From NCBI GenBank assembly GCA_031396505.1, contig JANNKX010000351.1, forward strand, positions 1-38,397: DNA of 38,397 bases, written 5' to 3'. The notes under the pieces are model-generated. The model did no database searches, had not been told where the DNA came from, and worked only from the letters and a program-made list of their open reading frames with translations. A program made the position numbers and the translations under genes. Shown in pieces: positions 8,509-15,192 of the stretch. Every line of letters starts with the position of its first letter. Positions within the stretch are counted from its first letter, which is position 1. The DNA is from JAAFHS01 sp031396505 (GTDB taxonomy: Bacteria > Pseudomonadota > Alphaproteobacteria > Rhodobacterales > Rhodobacteraceae).

Positions 8509-10051
8509 CGGTGCGATCCTTGCCCTCTTGCTTGCAGGCGCACAGCCTGCCCATGCCGACACGCCCATGTCCGCCATCGACTGGCTGTCGCAATCGGTCA
8601 CCCCCGTGGTCCAACCGGGTGACAATGCCACCCGGCCGCCCGTCGCCCCGCCTGATGAGCCCCCCGTTGCCACCTCCGGCGGCCCCCCCACCGTCACCGT
8701 CACCGTTCTTGATGCGCCCAATCTCGATGCCGTCGGCCTGCTTGCGCCCCAAACCACCGGCCTGCCCGCCAATCTGTGGGGCCTTGGCCGCACCGCTGAT
8801 ATTGCCACCCTTGTCACCCAGGATCGTGCCGAGGTGCTGCCCTCGCTGCGTCAACTGCTGGTGACCATCCTTTTGTCCGAAACCACTCCCCCACCCGACA
8901 GCGATGGCACCGGCCAATTGCTGCGCTCGCGCACCGACAAGCTGCTGGCGCTCGGTGCCCTTGATCAGGCCGAGGCGCTGCTAGCCGCCGCCGGATCGAC
9001 CGATCCAGAACTGTTCCGCCGCACCTTTGATGTGTCGCTGCTGACCGGGGCCGAAGATGTCGCCTGCAAAACCCTGACCCAGACCCCGTCCCTGTCGCCC
9101 ACCTTTCCCGCCCGCATCTTTTGCCTTGCCCGCGCCGGCGACTGGAACGCCGCCGCCTTGTCCTTGCGCACAGGCGTGTCGCTGGGCGACATTTCCCCGG
9201 CAGACGAGGCGCTGATCGCCCGTTTCCTTGACCCCGACCTGTTCGAAGGCGAACCCGCCCCACTGCGCCCCGACCGTGTCACGCCCCTTGCATGGCGCAT
9301 GTTTCAGGCCATTGGCGAGCCGTTGTCCACCGCCAACCTGCCCTTGGCCTTTTCGCATGCCGACCTGTCCGATCGCACCGGTTGGAAAGCCCGGATCGAG
9401 GCGGCAGAACGTCTGGCCTCCGCAGGTGCCATTGCGCCCAACCTGCTGCTGGGCCTTTATACCGAACGCGACCCGGCTGCATCGGGCGGTGTGTGGGACC
9501 GTGTGACGGCATTCCAGAACTTTGATGCCGCCCTTGCCAGCCGCGATCCCGCCCGCATCGCCACGACCTTGTCCCCGGTCTGGGACGCGATGGAAAGCCA
9601 GCAGCTTGAAGTTGCCTTCGCAGCACTTTACGCTGAACGTCTGGCCACGCACGGTCTGCCCGGCGATGCCGCGGCCCTTGCGTTTCGGATCGGCATGTTG
9701 TCGCCCTTTTACCGCGACATCGCCTTGGTCCATACCCCTGCCAACCCGCGTGAGACCTTCCTTCAGGGCATCGCCGCAGGCTCCGTCGAAGGGCTGATTG
9801 CCCCCGATGGCATGGGCCGCGCCATTGGACCGGCCTTTGTCGCCCCGACCCCGTCCGAGGCCGCCCTCGCTCTGCTGGCCGAGGCGCGTCTGGGTGAGGC
9901 GCTGTTGCAATCCATCGATCAGATCACACGCGGCGTCACCGGCGAATTGCGCGGCGTCACCGATGGCTTGGCCCTGCTGCGCCATGTCGGGCTCGAAGAT
10001 GTCGCCCGCCGCACCGCCCTTGAACTGATGATCCTTGAACGGCGCGGATAG
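8498..10051 (+). CDS. Secreted/periplasmic helical protein of unknown function
   Basis: A 517-residue protein with a Sec signal peptide (hydrophobic ILALLLAGAQPAHA, likely cleavage after AHA about residue 20). A proline-rich low-complexity stretch follows (about residues 45-70). The remainder is alanine/leucine-rich and looks like an alpha-solenoid, TPR-like (for example LGALDQAEALLAAAG, AARIFCLARAGDW-like segments). No catalytic motif was recognised. It overlaps the 45-residue membrane protein by 11 bp and ends 4 bp before xerD, so the three probably form one transcript. ATG 8498 is used; an immediately preceding TTG is in frame but has no advantage. Confidence 0.8.
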   Translation: MRPDGAILALLLAGAQPAHADTPMSAIDWLSQSVTPVVQPGDNATRPPVAPPDEPPVATSGGPPTVTVTVLDAPNLDAVGLLAPQTTGLPANLWGLGRTADIATLVTQDRAEVLPSLRQLLVTILLSETTPPPDSDGTGQLLRSRTDKLLALGALDQAEALLAAAGSTDPELFRRTFDVSLLTGAEDVACKTLTQTPSLSPTFPARIFCLARAGDWNAAALSLRTGVSLGDISPADEALIARFLDPDLFEGEPAPLRPDRVTPLAWRMFQAIGEPLSTANLPLAFSHADLSDRTGWKARIEAAERLASAGAIAPNLLLGLYTERDPAASGGVWDRVTAFQNFDAALASRDPARIATTLSPVWDAMESQQLEVAFAALYAERLATHGLPGDAAALAFRIGMLSPFYRDIALVHTPANPRETFLQGIAAGSVEGLIAPDGMGRAIGPAFVAPTPSEAALALLAEARLGEALLQSIDQITRGVTGELRGVTDGLALLRHVGLEDVARRTALELMILERRG

Positions 10052-10055
10052 GTCC

Positions 10056-11009
10056 ATGGCACCCGCCACCATGAACGGCTGGATTTCCACCTTCCTTGAT
10101 GCCGCCGCTGCCGAAAACGGGGCTGCGCGCAATACGCAACTGGCCTATGGCCGCGACCTTGTTGATTTCGCCGCATGGCTCGCGCGCCAGAACACCGATT
10201 TCGCTGCTGCCAGCCGCGATGACGTCGAAGGCTACCTCGTGTTCTGCGATGCGCAGGGCCTGTCCAAATCCACCCGCGCGCGGCGTCTGTCCGCCATGCG
10301 CCAGTTGTTCCGCTTTGCCCATGACGAAGGCTGGCGCGCCGATCATCCCGCCATCCGCATCACAGGGCCCGGACGCGCCAAATCGCTGCCCGCCACACTG
10401 TCACAGGATGAGGTGACAGCCATCCTTGACGCCGCCCGCACCAAGGGCCGCAGCCCGGCCGAACGCCTGCGCAATCACTGCCTTGTGGAATTGCTTTATG
10501 CCACCGGCATGCGCGTGTCCGAACTCGTCACCCTGCCTGTCGCGGCAGTGCGCGGCGATCCCCGGATGATCCTCGTGCGCGGCAAAGGCGACAAGGAACG
10601 CATGGTGCCCCTGTCACAACACGCCCGCGCCGCCCTGCGCGACTGGCTTGCGCAAAAGGACGCCACCGATGACGCCGCCCGCAAGAAGGGCCATGCACCT
10701 GCAAAGCATCTCTTCCCCGGCACCGGGGTCGATGGCCACCTGACACGTCAGCATTTCTATCTGCTGATCAAGGATATCGCGGCCCTTGGTGGCGTGGACA
10801 CCGCCCGCGTCACCCCGCATACCCTGCGCCATGCCTTTGCCACGCATCTGCTGGCCGGCGGGGCCGATCTGCGCGTGATCCAGACCCTGCTTGGCCACGC
10901 CGATATCGCCACGACCGAGATTTATACCCACGTCCTTGAAGATCATCTGCGCGATCTGGTGCTGGCCCATCACCCGCTGGCCAAACCCCGCGGGCCGGCA
11001 AAGCCCTGA
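10056..11009 (+). CDS. xerD: Site-specific tyrosine recombinase XerD
   Basis: A 317-residue tyrosine recombinase. The N-terminal SAM-like core-binding domain spans about 5-95 and the catalytic domain about 115-310. All catalytic residues are visible: Arg153 (GMRVSEL), Lys177 (GKGDKER), His255 and Arg258 (HTLRHAFATHLL), His281 (LLGHADIATT) and the nucleophile Tyr290 (EIYTHV). The GGADLRVIQTLLGHADIATT segment matches XerD better than XerC. With XerC it resolves chromosome dimers at dif under FtsK control. ATG 10056 lies 4 bp after the previous stop; a second ATG at 10071 is possible. No phage or integron genes are nearby, so this is the housekeeping recombinase. Confidence 0.93.
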   Translation: MAPATMNGWISTFLDAAAAENGAARNTQLAYGRDLVDFAAWLARQNTDFAAASRDDVEGYLVFCDAQGLSKSTRARRLSAMRQLFRFAHDEGWRADHPAIRITGPGRAKSLPATLSQDEVTAILDAARTKGRSPAERLRNHCLVELLYATGMRVSELVTLPVAAVRGDPRMILVRGKGDKERMVPLSQHARAALRDWLAQKDATDDAARKKGHAPAKHLFPGTGVDGHLTRQHFYLLIKDIAALGGVDTARVTPHTLRHAFATHLLAGGADLRVIQTLLGHADIATTEIYTHVLEDHLRDLVLAHHPLAKPRGPAKP

Positions 11010-11055
11010 TCCCGTCACCCCCCCTGCGCCACCCCACACAGAACCAACGCCTCCC

Positions 11056-12276
11056 TCACCAGAAATCAATCGCCCCGGCCAGACCCGCCGTCGACGTAAG
11101 CCCCTGCAACGTCACCCGATCCCCGTCGCCAAAGTCAAACACCACGCCCGCCACCGTCACCGCCGCAAAGGTATCCACCACCTGCGCCCGTGTCAGGCTG
11201 CCCGCCCACAGATCGTCATTCAGATACAACCGGTCGCCATCCCCGACGGCAACATCGCCAAACACATCCGCCCCGCCGCCGTTTGCAAAGACAAACCGGT
11301 CTGCGCCCGCCCCGCCCAGCAGCAGGTCCGCCCCGCCACCGCCGTCCAGCGTGTCATTGCCACCAAAACCCGTCAGCACATTGCCGCCCCGGTTGCCCGT
11401 CAACGCGTTGCCCGCCGCAGTACCCGTCGCATCCAGATTACTGATCCCCAACAGCACCACATTCTGCACGCCCGACACCAACGTGATATCCGCCGCCGCG
11501 TGCAACACCGTGCGCCCCACCAGATCAAGCTTCACATTGCCATCCGAAAAATCGACCAGCGCCGTGAAACTGCTCCGCCCTACAATTCCCCTGACCAGCG
11601 TCGGCCCATCCGCATCGACCGCCACACTGTAACCGCCCGCGGCCCCCGCCCGGCCAACAGCACCGTCCACCACGAACGCAATCCCGCCCCCCCGGCCTTC
11701 GCCCACCGAATAGAACCCGTCCCGGTCCCGGTCGTTATACACCACACCCGTCAGGAAATGCTGGTTGCCATAGGCCCCGAACACCTCGGTCAACAAGGAC
11801 GCATTCAACGCCCCCGACCCTGAAAAGACGAACTGCCCCAGCTCCTGCGCCAGCCCCACTTCCGTGAACGCATCATTCATCAGGTTTGTCCGGTGCCCCG
11901 CGCTGCGAAACAGCCCCGCATGATGCGCCTCGATCGCCTGCACCGTGTTAATCGTGCCCGACGTGCCCTGCGCCGCGATATTCTCGCCCAGCCGGTTCCA
12001 GTCGTACCCCGTCGCATTCACCCGCCCCGACAGCGTCGATCCGCCCTGCCCCGTATGGCTGAACACATCCGCCGCGATCATCCACTGTGAATGCCCGATT
12101 GCCGCCGCCTCCAGCAGCCTGTTCGGGGCCAGCACTTGCTTGGCCGCCGTCGAAATCGTCCCCGGTGCCAGACTGGCGTTCAGGTCAATGCCATAGCGTG
12201 CCGCCTCGGCCCCAGGGTCAAGACGCCCACGATTGATGAGTTCAAGCAAGTATTGCTCGGTCGCGCTGAGAGGCAT
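11056..12276 (-). CDS. CAP/SCP-domain protein with C-terminal RTX repeats (putative type I secreted)
   Basis: A 406-residue two-part protein. Residues about 5-170 are a CAP (SCP/PR-1-like) domain: His74 in FSHTGQGG, Glu98 in LGENIA and His128 in SAGHRTNLM are the CAP cavity residues, preceded by NRLLEAAAIGHS. Residues 175-195 carry an NDRDRDGFYS-type calcium-loop segment. Residues about 288-330 are RTX repeats (GNALTG, GGNVLTGFGGNDTLDGG, GGADLLLGGAGADRF), followed by a C-terminal domain typical of type I secretion substrates. There is no signal peptide, which fits ABC-type export. It is convergent with xerD. Role unknown; bacterial CAP proteins are exported and variously linked to lipid or peptide binding. 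Confidence 0.88.
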   Translation of the reverse strand: MPLSATEQYLLELINRGRLDPGAEAARYGIDLNASLAPGTISTAAKQVLAPNRLLEAAAIGHSQWMIAADVFSHTGQGGSTLSGRVNATGYDWNRLGENIAAQGTSGTINTVQAIEAHHAGLFRSAGHRTNLMNDAFTEVGLAQELGQFVFSGSGALNASLLTEVFGAYGNQHFLTGVVYNDRDRDGFYSVGEGRGGGIAFVVDGAVGRAGAAGGYSVAVDADGPTLVRGIVGRSSFTALVDFSDGNVKLDLVGRTVLHAAADITLVSGVQNVVLLGISNLDATGTAAGNALTGNRGGNVLTGFGGNDTLDGGGGADLLLGGAGADRFVFANGGGADVFGDVAVGDGDRLYLNDDLWAGSLTRAQVVDTFAAVTVAGVVFDFGDGDRVTLQGLTSTAGLAGAIDFW

Positions 12277-12347
12277 GGCAGTGCTCGCTCAATTACTGTT
12301 GAACTAGCGTTAATGCCCGATTGCGGCACCCATTGGGCGCGATCATG

Positions 12348-13898
12348 TCACCGGCTGCGGAACAGCGACCCCAGCACGCCCCGGATCACCGCCCGCCCGC
12401 CCGCCGACCCCAACTGCCGCGCGAAACTTTTCGCCATCGTCTCGGTGATGCTGTCGCTGTTTGATCGCCGTCGCGGGGCCGGGGCCGCCTCGGCCTGTGG
12501 TTCATACCGCCGTCCCCGGTTGAATTCATCCGGATCAATCCGCAGCCCGCCACCCGCCTGTGGTGCCGCCTCTGCCACAGCCACCTCATCCGCCGCCGAT
12601 GCCGCCCGCGCCCGCAGGATTTCAAACGCCGACTCGCGGTCCACCACCGCCTCATACTTCCCCGCCACCGGCGACGCCGCCATCACGCCTGCGCGCGCCG
12701 CCGCATCAATCGGCCCCAGCTGCGAATGCGGCGGGCGCACCATTGTGCGTTCCGCGATCCCCGGTATCCCCTTGGCCTCAAGGAAAGATGTCACCGCCTC
12801 GCCCGTGCCCACATCCCGGATCGCATCTTCAATCGCAAAGCGCGGGTTCGGCCGGTACGTCTCCGACGCCATCCGCAGATCCTTCTGATCCTTCGCCGTG
12901 AACGCCCGCAGCGCATGCTGCACCCGGTTGCCCAACTGCCCCAGAATGTTCTCCGGCACATCCGCCGGGTTCTGCGTGATGAAATAGACGCCCACACCCT
13001 TGGACCGGATCAGGCGCGCCACCTGTTCCACCTTCGCCACCAGCGCCTTTGGTGCATCCGCAAACAGCAGATGCGCCTCATCGAAAAAGAACACGAGCTT
13101 TGGCTTGTCCGGATCGCCCACTTCCGGCAGCGTCTCGAACAGTTCCGACAGCAGCCACAACAGGAACGTCGCATACAGACGCGGGCTGTTCATCAACTTG
13201 TCTGCCGCCAGAATGTTCACCCGGCCCCGCCCGCCCGCATCCACCAGCATCAGATCACCCAGATCAAGGGCCGGCTCGCCAAAAAGTTTCGCCCCGCCTT
13301 CGTTTTCCAACACCAGCAGCCGCCGCTGAATCGCGCCGATCGACGCTGTTGCCACCAACCCATAGCGCGTGCTGATCGTCTCCGCATTCTCGCCGATAAA
13401 CACCAGCAAGGCCTGCAAATCCTTCAGGTCCAGCAGCGCCAGCCCCTCTTCATCCGCAAGGCGGAACGCCACGTTCAACACCCCTTCCTGCGGGTCCGTC
13501 AATTCCAACAACCGGCTTAACAGCAAAGGCCCCATCTCTGCCACTGTCGCCCGGATCGGATGACCCTGCGCGCCGAACAGGTCCCAGAACGTCACCGGAA
13601 ACGCACCATATGTCAGACTGTGCCCGATCATGTCTGACCGTTTCTGAAACGCCTCATGCAGCTTGTGGGTCGCCGTGCCCGCCACCGCCAGCCCTGCAAG
13701 GTCGCCCTTCACATCCGCCATGAACACCGGCACACCCGCCGCCGAAAACCCCTCGGCCAACACTTGCAGCGTCACCGTCTTGCCCGTGCCCGTCGCCCCC
13801 GCAATCAGCCCATGCCGGTTGCCATACTTCAACAGCAGAACCTGCGGTGCTGTGTAGCCCTCACCACCGCCACCTACGAAAATGCTGTCATCCGCCAT
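12348..13898 (-). CDS. HerA-like / DUF853 family ATPase (YjgR-type)
   Basis: A 516-residue P-loop ATPase of the FtsK-HerA superfamily. The Walker A motif is GATGTGKT (residues 34-41), Walker B is LVFFFDEAH (about 268-276), and there is a motif-III-like YFITQNPADVPENILGQLGNR stretch starting about residue 305. The C-terminal tail is low complexity, with Arg-rich ARRRS-like segments. ATG 13898 is chosen because AAGGGTGG sits at proper distance; a longer frame starting at 13955 lacks such a site. The E. coli relative YjgR is poorly characterised; HerA relatives translocate DNA, so a DNA-linked function is inferred. Stand-alone gene. Confidence 0.9.
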   Translation of the reverse strand: MADDSIFVGGGGEGYTAPQVLLLKYGNRHGLIAGATGTGKTVTLQVLAEGFSAAGVPVFMADVKGDLAGLAVAGTATHKLHEAFQKRSDMIGHSLTYGAFPVTFWDLFGAQGHPIRATVAEMGPLLLSRLLELTDPQEGVLNVAFRLADEEGLALLDLKDLQALLVFIGENAETISTRYGLVATASIGAIQRRLLVLENEGGAKLFGEPALDLGDLMLVDAGGRGRVNILAADKLMNSPRLYATFLLWLLSELFETLPEVGDPDKPKLVFFFDEAHLLFADAPKALVAKVEQVARLIRSKGVGVYFITQNPADVPENILGQLGNRVQHALRAFTAKDQKDLRMASETYRPNPRFAIEDAIRDVGTGEAVTSFLEAKGIPGIAERTMVRPPHSQLGPIDAAARAGVMAASPVAGKYEAVVDRESAFEILRARAASAADEVAVAEAAPQAGGGLRIDPDEFNRGRRYEPQAEAAPAPRRRSNSDSITETMAKSFARQLGSAGGRAVIRGVLGSLFRSR

Positions 13899-14004
13899 CA
13901 CTGCCACCCTTGTGCTGTTGCGCGGGACAGGGCCCGCCGCGTTCGCTACGCACAATACATCCTTAACATTGTTCTGCCAGTCTTGATCGTGTTGGGCGGC
14001 TTGC

Positions 14005-14063
14005 CTGACATGTGACTTCCTCCCTGTCAGACTGGCCGCGCCCCAATTGGCGCGGCTTTTTTT
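14005..14063 (+). ncRNA. Candidate cuckoo/CcsR-like small RNA with anti-Shine-Dalgarno loop
   Basis: Two adjacent hairpins on the plus strand. Hairpin 1 has stem CTGACA (14005-14010) / TGTCAG (14025-14030), and its 14-nt loop displays CTTCCTCCC (14016-14024), a C/U-rich anti-Shine-Dalgarno motif. Four nucleotides later, hairpin 2 is GCCGCGCC / GGCGCGGC (14035-14056) followed by seven T, a textbook intrinsic terminator. This architecture is that of the alphaproteobacterial cuckoo RNA family, including the CcsR RNAs of Rhodobacter, whose loop motif is CCUCCUCCC. Those RNAs are stress-induced and can pair with target ribosome-binding sites. The 5' end and promoter are not determined and may lie tens of bases upstream. 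No DUF1127 gene sits upstream, unlike in Rhodobacter. Confidence 0.6.
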
Positions 14064-14150
14064 GTGATGGAGACAAGGGTTTTTCCCCGTTGACGGCGCG
14101 GGCGAACGCTCCTACCGTCCCCCAATGACGTCGGCCAGTCCGACAGGGAG
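14020..14150. repeat. 19-bp inverted repeat linking small RNA and downstream leader
   Basis: The segment CTCCCTGTCAGACTGGCCG at 14020-14038 is the reverse complement of 14132-14150 with a single mismatch (18 of 19 pairs). The left arm covers the 3' part of the small-RNA loop and the first bases of the terminator stem. The right arm covers a small hairpin (14130-14144) and the AGGGAG ribosome-binding site of the micro-ORF. Pairing would hide that site and compete with the terminator. Confidence 0.85.
14035..14063 (+). terminator. Rho-independent terminator of the small RNA
   Basis: Perfect 8-bp GC stem (14035-14042 with 14049-14056), 6-nt loop, then an uninterrupted run of seven T on the plus strand. 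Confidence 0.9.
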
Positions 14151-14159
14151 CAATAATAA

Positions 14160-14237
14160 ATGGAAAAGGGCCCGCTTGCGTGGCCCTTTTTCTATTCCGG
14201 CGTGATGTTCGGATTTTTGCCATACACTGTTTTCTGA
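14160..14237 (+). CDS. Possible 25-residue hydrophobic micro-ORF
   Basis: ATG at 14160 follows AGGGAG (14145-14150) with a 9-nt AT-rich spacer, a near-ideal initiation region. The predicted peptide starts MEKGPLAWPFFYSG and is rich in Phe, Tyr and Leu, consistent with a small membrane peptide or a leader peptide for the downstream ialB gene (63 bp away). Nothing homologous is recognised, and such an ORF can arise by chance. The hairpin at 14164-14190 lies inside the coding region, which could couple translation to termination. Confidence 0.3.
   Translation: MEKGPLAWPFFYSGVMFGFLPYTVF
14164..14190 (+). terminator. Hairpin with flanking A/T runs (terminator or attenuator)
   Basis: AAAAGGGCC (14164-14172) pairs with GGCCCTTTT (14182-14190), with a 9-nt loop and a further T at 14191. 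The flanking A and T runs make it usable in either direction. It overlaps the micro-ORF, so translation of that ORF would be expected to disturb it. Confidence 0.6.
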
Positions 14238-14300
14238 CCTGACTTCACCCGTGCCGCGTGCTAAGCGGCGTGCCAGACGGACGTGAAACAGGACATTCCG

Positions 14301-15005
14301 ATGAACAATCTGACAACCACGCTGGCCATCATGCTGGCACTCGGCCTTGGCACCGCTGCAATGGCGCAAGACACCACTGCCCCCGCCGAAGGCGAAACCA
14401 CTGCCCCAATCGAAGGCGAAACCGCTGCCCCCGTCGAAGGCGAAGCCGCGCCCACCGAAGCCGTCCCCGATCCCAATGCCCTGAACCTCGGCACCGAAGA
14501 GGCCCCCGCCGATGGCCCCGGCACGATGTATGTCGAAGCGACGCATGGCGCTTGGGAACAGCGTTGCTTTCGCACCGAAGACGGCTCTGACCCATGTCAG
14601 CTTTACCAACTGCTGAAAGACGCCGAAGGCAACGCCGTCGCAGAAATCAGCATGTTCGATCTGCCCGAAGGCACGGGTCAGGCCGTCGCCGGGGCCAGCA
14701 TCATCGCCCCCTTGGAAACGCTGCTGACCGAAAGCCTGCGCCTGAAAATCGACACGAGTGCGGCCAAAGTCTACCCCTTCACCTGGTGTGCGCCCATCGG
14801 CTGCGTCGCCCGCGTCGGCTTCACCGCCGAAGAGGTCGCGCAGTTCAAGGCCGGGGCCAAGGCCGTCGTGACAATCGTCCCCGTCGTGGCCCCTGACCAG
14901 ACCGTCGATCTTGACCTGTCACTTGTCGGCTTTACCGCCGGATATGACGCCATGGTTGCAGCCAACGTCGGCGACACCACCCCGCCGCCGCCCATCAACC
15001 CATGA
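14301..15005 (+). CDS. Invasion-associated locus B (IalB) family protein
   Basis: A 234-residue exported protein. The signal peptide is at about residues 1-22 (hydrophobic core LAIMLALGLGTAAMA). A short repetitive linker of APxEGET-type units follows (about 26-52), then an IalB domain (about 75-228) with conserved cysteines in RCFRTEDGSDPCQLY and FTWCAPIGCVAR, likely forming disulfides in the periplasm. IalB was named for Bartonella erythrocyte invasion but is widespread in free-living alphaproteobacteria, where its role is unclear. ATG 14301 follows ACAGGA; a GTG at 14283 is in frame but lacks a site. It lies downstream of the small-RNA locus. Confidence 0.88.
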   Translation: MNNLTTTLAIMLALGLGTAAMAQDTTAPAEGETTAPIEGETAAPVEGEAAPTEAVPDPNALNLGTEEAPADGPGTMYVEATHGAWEQRCFRTEDGSDPCQLYQLLKDAEGNAVAEISMFDLPEGTGQAVAGASIIAPLETLLTESLRLKIDTSAAKVYPFTWCAPIGCVARVGFTAEEVAQFKAGAKAVVTIVPVVAPDQTVDLDLSLVGFTAGYDAMVAANVGDTTPPPPINP

Positions 15006-15030
15006 TACAACTTCAGTCATGATGCCACCT

Positions 15031-15054
15031 CCCTCCCCCCACTGTGGGGGAGGG
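15031..15054. repeat. C/G-rich palindromic hairpin 3' of ialB
   Basis: CCCTCCCCC (15031-15039) pairs perfectly with GGGGGAGGG (15046-15054) around a 6-nt loop, followed by a GGCTGGAGAGGGG tail. Stretches of this form are common as dispersed intergenic repeats in alphaproteobacterial genomes. It may double as a terminator for ialB, although no T run follows. Confidence 0.6.
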
Positions 15055-15100
15055 CTGGAGAGGGGCGGGCTCAGCGTGAACCCCGATCACGCAATGTTTC

Positions 15101-15192
15101 AAAAGTCTTAACGAAACCGGCTGTTACCGGCTATTTTTCGAAATTTACCGTTGATTTCATTGAATAAAGTCTGCAATTGACAGCCGTCAATT
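15101..15192 (+). repeat. Dispersed intergenic element, copy 1
   Basis: Contains AAAAGTCTTAAC (15101-15112), TTGAT (15151-15155), exactly 19 nt, then the inverted repeat AATTGACAGCCGTCAATT (15175-15192). The last base of the palindrome is the first base of the ketoacyl-synthase stop codon. It lies in the convergent spacer between ialB (+) and the synthase (-). The TCTTAA-to-TTGAT distance is 39 nt here, 11 nt more than in the other two copies. Confidence 0.85.

Larger units (their letters stand above)
13899..14300. other. 402-bp intergenic regulatory region
   Basis: Between the divergent HerA-like ATPase (-) and the IalB gene (+). It holds a two-hairpin small-RNA candidate (14005-14063) ending in a strong terminator, a 19-nt segment complementary to that RNA (14132-14150), a Shine-Dalgarno sequence with a 25-codon ORF (14160-14237), and a second U-flanked hairpin inside that ORF (14164-14190). 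I could not place a convincing sigma-70 promoter for the small RNA. Confidence 0.6.

Noticed and set aside
8981..10132. 383-codon minus-strand frame across the secreted unknown and xerD start
   Set aside because: No recognisable motif, and the plus strand has a signal peptide and operon overlaps that support coding there.
10056..11009. Tyrosine recombinase as a phage or integron integrase
   Set aside because: Length and motifs match XerD and the neighbours are chromosomal housekeeping genes.
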